Source: Roseiarcus sp963813195
GTDB taxonomy: Bacteria; Pseudomonadota; Alphaproteobacteria; Rhizobiales; Beijerinckiaceae
Assembly: GCA_963813195.1 (NCBI GenBank)
Contig: CAWEYC010000020.1
Location: 66,374-130,373 of the forward strand
DNA: 64,000 bases
Direction of reading: 5' to 3'
Made by a program: the position numbers and the translations under genes. Numbering within the stretch: the stretch's first letter is position 1; each line of letters opens with the position of its first letter. The notes under the pieces are model-generated. The model did not search any database and was not told the DNA's origin. It saw nothing but the letters and a program-made list of their open reading frames with translations. Of this stretch, positions 18,156 to 28,442 are shown one piece after another.

Positions 18156-19013
18156 TTAGCGCGAGTGGGCGAAATCCCAATAGAGCTCGCGCGCGCGGCG
18201 GAACGCCGGGCCGGGCTGCAGATCGCGGCTTTCGAGGCGCTTGACCGGCGTGACCTTGCCGTAATTGCCGACGACAAAAATCTCGTCGGCCGTGTCGAAA
18301 TCGGCGAAGGAGAGCGTCGCCTCGCGAACGTCGGCGCCGTCCGCGCGCAGCAGCGCCAAGACGCGCTGGCGCGTCACCCCGTTGAGGAAGGAGCCGTTGG
18401 CCATCGGCGTCATGATGACGCCGTCGCGCGCCATGAACACGTTGGCGGTGGCGAGTTCGGCGACGTTGCCGAGCATGTCGGAGAGCAGGCAATTGTCGAA
18501 GCCGCGGGTGCGCGCTTCCATCAGCGCGCGCGCGTTGTTGGGATAGAGGCAGCCCGCCTTGGCGTCGATCGGCATCGTTATCGCCAGCGGCTTGGCGTAG
18601 CCGGACCGGGTGATCGAAATACCGGCGAGATCGGGCAGGGGCGCCTCGTAGATCGACAGACAGAAGCGCGTCGAGTCGGGATCCGGCGGCACGGAGCCCT
18701 GGCCGTTGCGTTCGGCCCAATACATCGGGCGAATGTAGAGATGCGCGCCGGGGGCGAACTTCTTCATCCCCTCGCGCGCCAGTTCTGCGATCGCCTCCTC
18801 GCTCATCGTCGGCTTCAGCCACATCGTGCGCGCCGAGCGGTTGACGCGCGCGCAATGCTTATCGAGGTCGGGCGCGACGCCTTCGAAGGCGCGTGCGCCG
18901 TCGAATACGCTGGAGCCGAGCCAGAAGGCATGGGTGCGCGGACCGACAATCGGCCGGTTGCCTTCGAACCATTCGCCATCGAGAAAGGTGAAAGTTTGCG
19001 ACCAATCGGACAT
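18156..19013 (-). CDS. Class IV PLP-dependent aminotransferase (BCAT/DAAT-like)
   Basis: A 285-residue fold-type IV enzyme with GSSVFDGARAFEG (substrate loop), YIRPMYWAERNGQG, KAGCLYPNNARALMEART where the lysine is the likely PLP-binding residue, and LATANVFMARDGVIMTP followed by NGVTRQRVLALL. Family members are branched-chain or D-amino-acid aminotransferases or aminodeoxychorismate lyases. Exact substrate is not determined. It follows the amidohydrolase with a 95-bp gap. Confidence 0.82.
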   Translation of the reverse strand: MSDWSQTFTFLDGEWFEGNRPIVGPRTHAFWLGSSVFDGARAFEGVAPDLDKHCARVNRSARTMWLKPTMSEEAIAELAREGMKKFAPGAHLYIRPMYWAERNGQGSVPPDPDSTRFCLSIYEAPLPDLAGISITRSGYAKPLAITMPIDAKAGCLYPNNARALMEARTRGFDNCLLSDMLGNVAELATANVFMARDGVIMTPMANGSFLNGVTRQRVLALLRADGADVREATLSFADFDTADEIFVVGNYGKVTPVKRLESRDLQPGPAFRRARELYWDFAHSR

Positions 19014-19108
19014 TTTTTCTCAACTCGCGGGCTGGACGGGGCGGGAAGCGAGATATGCCCGTTCCCGCGGCGAGGATAAAGCCGAATCTTTGGGACGCCG
19101 TCGCTCGG

Positions 19109-20551
19109 TCAGCAGCAGCCGAGCCGTCCGTGATAAAACTGCGCAACGCCCGGCTCGAGGTCGCCCCAGGCGCTGAGGAAGGGCGCGCGCGAGGGCATGG
19201 CGCGGCGGTAGCTCTCCCTCAGCGCCGCCTCGGTCGCCTCGAGATCGACGCCGGTCAGCCGCCCGTCGCTGACGATCTCGCGGCCGGCCACGATGAGCCG
19301 CGCGACATGGGCCATGGTGGCGCGCGCGAAGAGGAGATCGAGCGGCGCCACCGGCATGACGGCGTCGCGGTCCAGCCGCGCGAGGTCGAGAACGAGAACG
19401 TCGGCGGGCTCGCCGACGCGCAAGACGCCCGATCCCGGCGCGCCATTGGCGAAGCGGCCGTTGGCGACGATGGTCGCCAGCCACGGCTCGCGCTCGATGA
19501 CGCTGTCGAAACCCCAGCCGCCGTGCAGGAAATGGCCGAGCCGCATTTCGCGCAATACGTCGCCGTCCTCATCGAGCGCCGAAGCGTCGACGCCGAGCGC
19601 GACGCGGCAGCCGCGCCGGATCGCCTCGCCGATCGGCGCGATTCCGGAGCGAAGATGCAGGTTCGAACTCGGATTGGTGGCGATGACCGCGCCGGAGCGG
19701 GCGATCAAGTCGAGTTCTTCGGGCCTCGCGTGAACGCAATGGGCGAGCGCCAGGCGCTCGGTCAGCAGCCCGATGTCGTCGAGATGGCGGACAATGCCTT
19801 GGGGGTAGGCGGCGTCGGCGAAGGCGCGCTGATAGATCGTCTCGAGACAATGCATGTGGACGCGGCGGCCGGTTCTGGCGGAGGCTTCCGCGACGGCGCG
19901 CAGCAACTCGTCCGAGCACCACTGCGCGCCGTTGGGGCCGAATTGAACGGTGAAGGTCGGGCTCTCGACCGCCGCCGCGATCGCCTCGACGCGCGCGACT
20001 TGTTCCGCAGGGCTCGGCATGGGCCTCAGGAATTGCGCTTCGACGACCTGCCGCGCCTCGGGCGGCATGCCGTCGAGCGCGGCGCCGGACGGCCCGTAGA
20101 CGAGCGGATTGCGGTCGCGCATGAAGACGGCGAAAGTGACGCGGACGCCGACGTCGGCGGCGGCGCGCGCGACCTCGCGGGCTTCCTCGACCAGCGAGGC
20201 GGGACCGTGCGGGCGCACGTAATGCGCCATGACGGAGGCTGCGCCAGCCCGAGCGGCGCGCCCGAAAGCGGCGAGCGCGGCGAGATAGGGATCGACCGAC
20301 GGCATCGCCCCGAGGCGCAACAGCCAGGTCTCCAACGGCTTGCCGGCGGCGCCGAAGGACGTCGTCGACAAGGCCCGCGCGTGATCGTGCGCGTTGGCCA
20401 GAGCGGGCATGGCGAGAAAGCGCGGCGGCGCCGCTGCGCTGGAGGGCTCGATCGCCGCGATCCGCCCGTTCGCGATGGCGATGTCGACGGAGGCCGGCTG
20501 CGTTTCGTCGCCGGCTTCCAGCAGCGCGACGCCATTCAGTCTCATGTCCAT
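19109..20551 (-). CDS. Amidohydrolase-superfamily deaminase-like enzyme
   Basis: A 480-residue metal-dependent hydrolase. NAHDHARALS carries the first two histidine ligands near residue 54, HMHCLETIYQRAF and LALAHCVHARPEE supply further histidines, and LGVDASALDEDGDV the conserved aspartate. The NPSSNLHLRSGIAPI stretch is typical of AtzA/TrzN and 8-oxoguanine or cytosine deaminase relatives. Lying in a cluster of AtzE/G/H-like hydrolases and a BMP-type transporter, it probably deaminates or dechlorinates an N-heterocycle, but the substrate is unproven. Confidence 0.83.
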   Translation of the reverse strand: MDMRLNGVALLEAGDETQPASVDIAIANGRIAAIEPSSAAAPPRFLAMPALANAHDHARALSTTSFGAAGKPLETWLLRLGAMPSVDPYLAALAAFGRAARAGAASVMAHYVRPHGPASLVEEAREVARAAADVGVRVTFAVFMRDRNPLVYGPSGAALDGMPPEARQVVEAQFLRPMPSPAEQVARVEAIAAAVESPTFTVQFGPNGAQWCSDELLRAVAEASARTGRRVHMHCLETIYQRAFADAAYPQGIVRHLDDIGLLTERLALAHCVHARPEELDLIARSGAVIATNPSSNLHLRSGIAPIGEAIRRGCRVALGVDASALDEDGDVLREMRLGHFLHGGWGFDSVIEREPWLATIVANGRFANGAPGSGVLRVGEPADVLVLDLARLDRDAVMPVAPLDLLFARATMAHVARLIVAGREIVSDGRLTGVDLEATEAALRESYRRAMPSRAPFLSAWGDLEPGVAQFYHGRLGCC

Positions 20552-20582
20552 TCAGCAGACGCCTCCGGGATGCCGCGCGGCT

Positions 20583-20975
20583 TCATTTCGCCTCGGGATC
20601 GTCGATCACACTGACATGCGCGGCGACGATGCGCCAGCCCTGCGGCAGGCGCGCCCAGCTCTGCATCTGCCGGCCGATCTTGCCCGGCGCGTTGGCGCGG
20701 CGGAACAAGGTCGCGGCGATGGCGAAGTCGCGCCCGTAGGTGGTGATCTGCGTGCGCTCCAGCTTGCGCGCCAGGCCGGCCGGCGAGCGCGCGGCGCGGA
20801 AGGCGCGGATCGCCTCGATACCATAGAGATTCTCGCCGACGCCGTAGCGGATCGTCTCGGCGCTATCGAAAAAGAAGCCGTCGAGCGCCGCGACGTCGTT
20901 GGCCATCAACGCGCGCTCGTAATCGTGGAACAAGGCCTCCACCTCGGCGCGGGTCTGCGGATCGTTGACGATCAT
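20583..20975 (-). CDS. AtzH/HpxZ-like DUF3225 hydrolase
   Basis: A 130-residue SnoaL-fold protein of the DUF3225 family: YERALMANDVAALDGFFFDS, ETIRYGVGENLYGIEAIRAF and GRQMQSWARLPQGWRIVAAH. AtzH in cyanuric-acid degraders hydrolyses 1,3-dicarboxyurea; HpxZ is linked to oxalurate use. The ATG at 20975 overlaps the previous stop (ATGA), so it is translationally coupled to the cyclo-ligase-like gene and belongs with AtzE and AtzG. Confidence 0.85.
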   Translation of the reverse strand: MIVNDPQTRAEVEALFHDYERALMANDVAALDGFFFDSAETIRYGVGENLYGIEAIRAFRAARSPAGLARKLERTQITTYGRDFAIAATLFRRANAPGKIGRQMQSWARLPQGWRIVAAHVSVIDDPEAK

Positions 20976-21747
20976 TGCGCGGCCTTTCGCGCTTCCATCG
21001 ACGCGCGCAACTGCTGGAGAAAGGGAATGTCGGCGAATTGGTCGGCGCGCACGCGGGCCCAATCGACGCCGGCCGCTTCGGCGCCCGGCGCTCCGGTGCG
21101 GATCAGTTCGGTCTCTGTGGCGATGAAGGTGAGCGGGTTGTCGTGCGGCTCCATCACGACCTTCGCCGCGGAGACGACCTGGAGCGAATGGACGGTGGTC
21201 GCGATCGGCGTCTCGGCCGTCGTCTTCCCGAGTTCGCGAAAGATGCCGTGTTCGAGATCGGCGAAGCCGGCGCCCTTGCCCGTGCGCCCGCCCGCGCGCG
21301 TCACGGCGACGCAGCCGACGACGCAGAAGTCGAGCTTCGGCAGATCCTCGAACCCGATCGGTTCGCCGTGCTGCAGGAACCCTTGCGCGGTCGCCGCGGT
21401 CTCGAAGTCGACTTGCCTTGCCGCGAGTTTGTCGGGGTCGACCCTGAGATAGGGAAAGCCCTTGGTCAGATACGGCACCGGCGCGAACAGCAGCTTGCCG
21501 TCATAGAGCGCGCGCAGGCGCACCGGGATCTGCGACGGATCGGGATTGCATTTGACGACGCGCGCGCGCTTCCATTCGTCGAGTTCGCTGAGGCGCTTGG
21601 CCGCCGCGTCGGCGCCGACGAAATTGGGGATGCGGTCGAATACCGGCCCGACGCTGACGCCGTGCTCGTCGAGGGAGCGCCACACCTCGGCGCGCACCAC
21701 GTCCTTGACGCTGTTGCGTCCCGCCCAGCGGGATCGTTCGTTGGTCG

Positions 21748-21751
<4 letters not shown>
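20972..21751 (-). CDS. 5-formyltetrahydrofolate cyclo-ligase family protein
   Basis: A 259-residue protein with RAEVWRSLDEHGVSVGPVFD, IPNFVGADAAAKRLSELDEW, KCNPDPSQIPVRLRALYDGK and the C-terminal VGCVAVTRAGGRTGKGAGFA, which resembles the GRGxGYYD-type ligase motif. The true cyclo-ligase uses ATP on 5-formyl-THF. This divergent, longer form is coupled at both ends (ATGA overlaps) to AtzE- and AtzH-like genes, so it may act on an N-carboxy or N-formyl compound instead. Confidence 0.75.
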
Positions 21752-23168
<1,417 letters not shown>

Positions 23169-23172
<4 letters not shown>

Positions 23173-23357
23173 GGGGTGAACACCGGCGCGGGCTCGCTTT
23201 CGTCACCGAGCGGGAAATCGACGACGAGGCGCGCCAATTGCGCGGCGGTCTCGAGGTGCAATTTGACGACCGGGCGCGAGCCTTCGGGTAGAGCAAGGCC
23301 GACGAGCGGCAGCGCCGCGTCGATCAGCGCGTCGGCGTCGAATCCATTGTCACTCAC
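23169..23357 (-). CDS. atzG: AtzG-like small subunit (DUF4089)
   Basis: A 62-residue helical protein, MSDNGFDADALIDAALPLVG with VVKLHLETAAQLARLVVDFP, matching DUF4089. AtzG stabilises AtzE much as GatC does GatA. Its gene overlaps atzE by four bases and the preceding cysteine hydrolase by four bases, so all are one transcription unit. Confidence 0.87.
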
Positions 23358-24016
23358 GCCAGCGCCTTTTCGAGTTCGGCGAGCGGCGTCGTCCAGCCGA
23401 CGATCGCGCCTTGGGCGCGGATCATCGCGAGCGCCGCCGCCTTGAATTCAGGAAAGTAGCTCGCCGTCGCGTCTTCGATCAACAGGCATTCGTAACCGCG
23501 ATCGTTGGCCTCGCGCATCGAGGTCTGCACGCAGACCTCGGTGGTCACGCCGGCGAACACGAGTTGGGCGATCCCCCGCGCCTTCAACAGCGCGTCGACG
23601 TCCGTCGCGTAGAACATGCCCTTGCCCGGCTTGTCGATTTCGATCTCGCCGGGCGCCGGCGCGCAAGGCGCCACGATCGCGTTGCCCGGCTCGCCGCGCA
23701 CCAGAATGCGCCCCATCGGCCCGACGTCGCCGATGCGCAACTTGGGATCGCCGCGCGTCCGCTTGGCCGGCGGGCAATCCGAGAGATCGGGCGCATGGCT
23801 TTCGCGCGTATGCAGGATCGGCCAGCCGCGCGCGCGGAACAGCGCGAGGAGCGCGGCGACGGTCGGCACGATCGCTGCGACCGGCGTGAGATCGTTGCCG
23901 AGCGTTTGACCGAAACCGCCCGGCTCGAGAAAATCGCGCTGCATGTCGATGACGACGAGCCCGCAGCGCTCGGGATCGAGCGGGAAGGGGAACGGCTGGG
24001 CCGCCACGGCGATCAT
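23354..24016 (-). CDS. Cysteine hydrolase, biuret-amidohydrolase-like (1)
   Basis: A 220-residue isochorismatase-fold hydrolase. The triad is visible: aspartate in LVVIDMQRDFLEPGGFG, lysine in IDKPGKGMFYATD, cysteine in FAGVTTEVCVQTSMREANDR. The REANDRGYECLLIEDA stretch and length match BiuH-type biuret or ureidoacrylate amidohydrolases, which cleave terminal ureas from ureides. It sits between the transporter ATPase and atzG and overlaps the latter. Confidence 0.85.
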   Translation of the reverse strand: MIAVAAQPFPFPLDPERCGLVVIDMQRDFLEPGGFGQTLGNDLTPVAAIVPTVAALLALFRARGWPILHTRESHAPDLSDCPPAKRTRGDPKLRIGDVGPMGRILVRGEPGNAIVAPCAPAPGEIEIDKPGKGMFYATDVDALLKARGIAQLVFAGVTTEVCVQTSMREANDRGYECLLIEDATASYFPEFKAAALAMIRAQGAIVGWTTPLAELEKALA

Positions 24017-24017
24017 C

Positions 24018-25571
24018 TCAATGCCCCGCCATGTGCCGGCCGATCGTCATGCGGTCGGCGCCGGCCGCGTTGGTGACGTAGGCGACCTTGCCCTCGGACA
24101 TCACGGCGATGCGGTCGGAGAGTTCGAGAATCTCGTCGAGATCCTCCGAGACCAGCAGCACCGCGGCGCCGCGGTTGCGCTGCTCGACGATCTGGGCGCG
24201 AATGTCGGCGACCGAGACGAAGTCGAGACCGAAGCACGGGTTGGCGACGATCAGCACGTCGACGTCTTCGGAGAGTTCGCGCGCCAGCACGGCGCGCTGG
24301 ATGTTGCCGCCGGAGAGATCGCGGATCGGCGAATCCGGCGAGACGGTCTTGACGTTGTAGCGGGCGATGAGCTCGCGCGCCCGCGCCCGCATCGGCCCTG
24401 GCGAAAGCCACCATCCCAATGAGGCGATCGGCGGCTTGTCGAACGTGCGAAAGGCCATGTTTTCGGCCACCGACATGCTCGGCGCCGTCGCGTTCTTCAG
24501 CGGCTCCTCCGGCAGGCCGAACACCTTGAAGCGGGCGAAATGGTCGCGCTTGGGCTCGAAATTCTGATCGCGAATGAGAATCTGGCCGAGCTTGATCGGC
24601 CGCTGCCCCGACAGCGCCTCGACGAGCTGGCTCTGGCCGTTGCCCGAGACGCCGGCGACCCCGACGATCTCGCCGGCGGCGACATTCAGATTGAAGCCGG
24701 CGACGGCCTCGCGCCCCTCGTCGTTTTCGACGAAGAGCCCGGCGATTTCCAGCGTCTTGCCGCTCTTGGGCGCCTTGACGCGCGCCGCGGATGGACGAAC
24801 GACGGCGTCGCCGATCATCATCGCCGCCATGTCGCGGGTCGTCAGCTCGCCGACTTTGCCGCCGCCCACCTTGGCGCCGCGGCGGAGCACGCTGACGTCG
24901 TCGCAGAAGGCGTCGACCTCGCGGAACTTGTGGGTGATCATCAAAGCGGTGATCTCGCCGCGATGAGCCATCGCCTTGAGCAGGCCGAGGATTTCGTCGG
25001 CTTCCCCTGGGGTCAGCACGGACGTCGGTTCGTCGAGGATGAGGAAGCGCTGGTCGAGATAGAGCAGCTTCAGGATTTCGAGCTTCTGCTTTTCGCCCGC
25101 CGCGAGCGAGGAAACGGGCCGGTCGAGCGGCACGCGGAACGGCATGCCGGCCAGAAACGCTTCGAGCCTGTCGCGCTCCTTGCGCCAATTGATGAAGGCG
25201 GGCGCGTCGGCGCGGCTCGCCACGAGATTTTCGGCGGCGGTCAGCGACGGCACGAGGGTGAAATGCTGATAGACCATGCCGACGCCGAGCGCCTGGGCGT
25301 CGCGCGGGTTGCGCACGGCGACCTCTTCGCCGTTGAGCAGCAGGGTTCCGCGGTCGGGGGTGTAGAAGCCCATCACGCACTTGACCAGCGTCGACTTGCC
25401 AGCGCCGTTCTCGCCGAGGAGAGCGTGGAAGGTGCCGGCGGGAACGCGGATCGACACGTCGTCGAGCGCGGTGAAGCGCCCGAAGGTCTTGGTCATGCCG
25501 TTCGTTTCCAGCGACGGGCCACGCGCGTCCGCGGCGCTCGAAGAGGCTGTCGGCGCCAGCGCTTCGCTCAT
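24018..25571 (-). CDS. ABC transporter ATPase with two nucleotide-binding domains (nucleoside/purine type)
   Basis: A 517-residue double ATPase of the RbsA/YufO group. The first domain has LLGENGAGKST (residues 52-61), SLAAGEKQKLEILK as signature and LILDEPTSVLTPGEAD (Walker B). The second has the degenerate loop GVSGNGQSQLVEAL, the signature DLSGGNIQRAVLARE and LIVANPCFGLDFVS in place of a normal Walker B. Together with the two permeases and the BMP lipoprotein-like binding protein it forms an importer for nucleosides, purines or similar heterocycles. Confidence 0.9.
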   Translation of the reverse strand: MSEALAPTASSSAADARGPSLETNGMTKTFGRFTALDDVSIRVPAGTFHALLGENGAGKSTLVKCVMGFYTPDRGTLLLNGEEVAVRNPRDAQALGVGMVYQHFTLVPSLTAAENLVASRADAPAFINWRKERDRLEAFLAGMPFRVPLDRPVSSLAAGEKQKLEILKLLYLDQRFLILDEPTSVLTPGEADEILGLLKAMAHRGEITALMITHKFREVDAFCDDVSVLRRGAKVGGGKVGELTTRDMAAMMIGDAVVRPSAARVKAPKSGKTLEIAGLFVENDEGREAVAGFNLNVAAGEIVGVAGVSGNGQSQLVEALSGQRPIKLGQILIRDQNFEPKRDHFARFKVFGLPEEPLKNATAPSMSVAENMAFRTFDKPPIASLGWWLSPGPMRARARELIARYNVKTVSPDSPIRDLSGGNIQRAVLARELSEDVDVLIVANPCFGLDFVSVADIRAQIVEQRNRGAAVLLVSEDLDEILELSDRIAVMSEGKVAYVTNAAGADRMTIGRHMAGH

Positions 25572-25632
25572 TTCGAGGCTCCCTCGTTCGCGATGCGGTC
25601 GAGATCGGCGCGCTGCGTCATGCCAGGCGCGG

Positions 25633-26310
25633 TCATGGCAGGCTCGCTAGAAAAGGCGTGGAATCGGCGACCGCGCCGAATACGCCGCCCTGCATGGTCA
25701 CCATCTTGATCGCGGCCCGGTGGTTGCCGGGATCGGTGGCGCCGCAGCAATCGGTGAGCAGCAGACATTCGAAGCCGCGGTCGTTGGCCTCGCGCATGGT
25801 CGTATGCACGCAGACATCGGTGGTGATGCCGGTGAGGACGAGATTGTCGATGCCGCGCGCGGTGAGGATGAGTTCGAGATCGGTCGCGCAGAACGAGCCT
25901 TTGCCCGGCTTGTCGATGATCGGCTCGCCATGCGCGGGGGCGAGTTCCTCGATGATGTTCCAGCCGGGCTCGCCGCGCACCAGAATCTTGCCGCAAGGGC
26001 CGGGGTCGCCGATCCCGGCGCCGATGCGGCGCGAGCGCCAGCGCTTGTTGTCAGGGAGATCGGAGAGGTCCGGCCGATGGCCTTCGCGCGTGTGGATCAC
26101 GTGGTAGCCCTTGGCTCGCATCGCCGCGAGAACGGCGCGGATCGGCTCGATCGGGGCGCGCGTCAGCGAGAGGTCGTAGCCCATGCGGTCGACATAGCCG
26201 CCGGCGCCGCAGAAATCGATCTGCATGTCGATGATGACGAGCGCCGTATTGTCCGGGCGCCAGTCGCCGTCATAGGGCCAGGGATAGGGGTCGGCGGCGA
26301 GCGTCGGCAT
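25633..26310 (-). CDS. Cysteine hydrolase, biuret-amidohydrolase-like (2)
   Basis: A 225-residue paralogue of the hydrolase at 23354-24016, with the same triad: IIDMQIDFCGAGGYVDRMG, IDKPGKGSFCATD and LTGITTDVCVHTTMREANDR. It starts right after the permease stop. Two such enzymes in one cluster suggest two successive ureide or amide cleavages, for example ring-opened product then biuret-like compound. Confidence 0.85.
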   Translation of the reverse strand: MPTLAADPYPWPYDGDWRPDNTALVIIDMQIDFCGAGGYVDRMGYDLSLTRAPIEPIRAVLAAMRAKGYHVIHTREGHRPDLSDLPDNKRWRSRRIGAGIGDPGPCGKILVRGEPGWNIIEELAPAHGEPIIDKPGKGSFCATDLELILTARGIDNLVLTGITTDVCVHTTMREANDRGFECLLLTDCCGATDPGNHRAAIKMVTMQGGVFGAVADSTPFLASLP

Positions 26311-27228
26311 CTATTTGACCGTGCTCAGTTCGCCCGGCATGTCGCGCGCCGAGCGCGTGGCGCTCGAGGTCGCGATCATGATGACGAGCGTGAGGATATA
26401 GGGCGCGGCGTTGAAGAAGTAGTAGCCCTGGGTGACGCCGACCGCTTGCAACGACGGGCCGATCGCGCCGGCGCCGCCGAACAGCAGCGCCGCGAGGACG
26501 CAGCGCAGCGGGCTCCAACGGGCGAAGATCACCAGCGCCACCGCCATCAGGCCCTGTCCCGAGGAGAGGCCCTGATTCCATGAACCGGGATAGGAGAGCG
26601 AGAGAAACGCCCCGCCGATCCCGGCGAGAAAGCCGCCGCCGGCAGTGGCGAGAAAGCGGACGAAGTCGACGGAAATGCCCATCGCGCGCGCCGCCGCCGC
26701 GCTGTCGCCGACCGTGCGCACGATGAGGCCCCAGCGCGTGTTGCGAAACGCCCAGGCCATGACGAGCGCGACGGCGATCCCGACAAAGAACAGAGGATTG
26801 ACGTCGAGCGCGCTGCGCAGGTCGGCATTGTCGCTGAAATTGCCGAATGGGATCGCGCCGAGCCGGGGCGCCGTGGGCTGAATATAGGGCTTGCCGAAAA
26901 AGAAGGCGACGCCAGTCCCGAACAGCATCATCGCGATGCCGACGCCGACGTCGTTGACGCGCGGCAGGCGGCAGATCGCGCCGTGGATGCCGCCGAGAAC
27001 GGAGCCGGCGAGCCCCGCCGCCAGCACGCCGGCCCACGGCGAGTTGGAGTGATACGAGATCGCGTAGCCCACCATCGCGCCGAGCACGAGCGTGCCTTCC
27101 TGGCCGAGATTGACGCGCCCCGACTTCTCCGTGAGGCATTCGCCGAGCGCGACGAACATGAACGGCGTCGAGACGCGGATCGCGCCGCCGAGCATGGCGA
27201 TGAGGACGATTTCGAGCGCGTTGTTCAT
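26311..27228 (-). CDS. ABC transporter permease (nucleoside/BMP type), second subunit
   Basis: A 305-residue membrane protein, MNNALEIVLIAMLGGAIRVS, with the BPD_transp_2 signatures LTEKSGRVNLGQEGTLVLGA and GLIVRTVGDSAAAARAMGIS, about eight helices. It pairs with the permease at 27225-28367, whose gene overlaps it by four bases. This corresponds to NupQ/YufQ-type subunits. It forms half of the membrane channel. Confidence 0.9.
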   Translation of the reverse strand: MNNALEIVLIAMLGGAIRVSTPFMFVALGECLTEKSGRVNLGQEGTLVLGAMVGYAISYHSNSPWAGVLAAGLAGSVLGGIHGAICRLPRVNDVGVGIAMMLFGTGVAFFFGKPYIQPTAPRLGAIPFGNFSDNADLRSALDVNPLFFVGIAVALVMAWAFRNTRWGLIVRTVGDSAAAARAMGISVDFVRFLATAGGGFLAGIGGAFLSLSYPGSWNQGLSSGQGLMAVALVIFARWSPLRCVLAALLFGGAGAIGPSLQAVGVTQGYYFFNAAPYILTLVIMIATSSATRSARDMPGELSTVK

Positions 27229-28367
27229 GTGCGCTCCTTGGCTTCGCCGGGGCGGAAGAAAGCGAACCGGCCGTAAAGGGTCTCCGACGTCAGGAGCACG
27301 ATGAAAATGAGGCCCTGCAGCACCAGGACCGTCGCGTCGGGCAGGTCCATACGCCGCTGGATCAAGCCGCCCGAGGCGACCAGCCCTCCCAACATGATGG
27401 CGACCGGCACGATGGCGAGCGGATTGTGACGCGCCAGGAACGACACGAGAATGCCGGTGAAGCCGTAGCCGGCGGCCAGCGAGGCGTTGGCGCGGCCCTG
27501 GATCGCCGCGACCTCGTAAAAGCCGGCGATGCCGGCGCAGGCGCCGGCGATCATCGAGCAGGCGACGATGATCTTGCCGACGGGAAGCCCTTGCGCCAGA
27601 GCGGCGCGAAAGTTGCCGCCGGTGACGCGGGCGGCGAAACCAAACGTCGTGCGGGTCATCAGGAGTTGCAGGACGACCGCCAACAGCAGGCCGACGGCGA
27701 ACCCCCAATGCACGTCGGTGCCGGGAATCTTGCCGACCATGTAGGCCTCGCCGATCGGCTTGGTCGACGGCTTGTTGGGGTTGGAGAGATCGCGCAGCAC
27801 GCCCTCGACGAAGAAGTTCATGATCGCGACCCCGATATAGGTCAGCAGCAGGGAGGCGATCGTCTCGTTGACGCCGCGCGCATAGCGCAGGTAGCCGGCG
27901 ATGCCGACCCACACGGCGCCGACGAAAGCGCCGACGAAGAACATGACGACGAGCGTCGGCAGGGGCGGCAGCACGCCGACGAGCGGCGTCGCGACCGCAG
28001 CGGCGGCGAAGCCGCCGAGCACCAGCGCCCCCTCGCCGCCGATCATGATGAGGCCGATGCGGGCGGGGATGGCCACCGCCAAGGCGGTCAGGATCAGGGG
28101 CGAGGAGCGTTGCAGGGTGTTCTGCAGCGAAAACGCGGTGCCGAAGCCGCCGCGCCAGACATAGGCCAGGAAGTCCACGGGAGAACGGCCGATCGCCAGA
28201 AGAAAGATCGAGAAGGCGAGCGCCGCGATGATCAGCGCGAACATCGGGATTGCAAAATACTCGGAGTTGGCGCGCAGCCGCCGCGCGAACTCGCTCGCCC
28301 TCGATGGGCCGACGGACGTGGAGGAGGGGGCGCTTATGGCGTCCGCCGCGGTCACGCCTTCTGGCAT
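27225..28367 (-). CDS. ABC transporter permease (nucleoside/BMP type), first subunit
   Basis: A 380-residue membrane protein with a soluble N-terminal stretch of about 35 residues, then helices including FAIPMFALIIAALAFSIFLL. ARIGLIMIGGEGALVLGGFA, RGVNETIASLLLTYIGVAIM and GFAARVTGGNFRAALAQGLP are the family signatures (BPD_transp_2, NupP/YufP-like). It is cotranscribed with the binding protein and the second permease. Confidence 0.9.
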   Translation of the reverse strand: MPEGVTAADAISAPSSTSVGPSRASEFARRLRANSEYFAIPMFALIIAALAFSIFLLAIGRSPVDFLAYVWRGGFGTAFSLQNTLQRSSPLILTALAVAIPARIGLIMIGGEGALVLGGFAAAAVATPLVGVLPPLPTLVVMFFVGAFVGAVWVGIAGYLRYARGVNETIASLLLTYIGVAIMNFFVEGVLRDLSNPNKPSTKPIGEAYMVGKIPGTDVHWGFAVGLLLAVVLQLLMTRTTFGFAARVTGGNFRAALAQGLPVGKIIVACSMIAGACAGIAGFYEVAAIQGRANASLAAGYGFTGILVSFLARHNPLAIVPVAIMLGGLVASGGLIQRRMDLPDATVLVLQGLIFIVLLTSETLYGRFAFFRPGEAKERT

Positions 28368-28442
28368 TGGGACAATCCTTCCCGTTGTGGTGGGGCTCGC
28401 CGGCGGTAGGAGAGCGGCGAAGCGATCGCCGCGCCGCGTTGC

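Noticed and set aside
18060..19079. A 339-codon plus-strand frame
   Set aside because: It lies opposite the aminotransferase, whose motifs are clear, and has no recognisable features.
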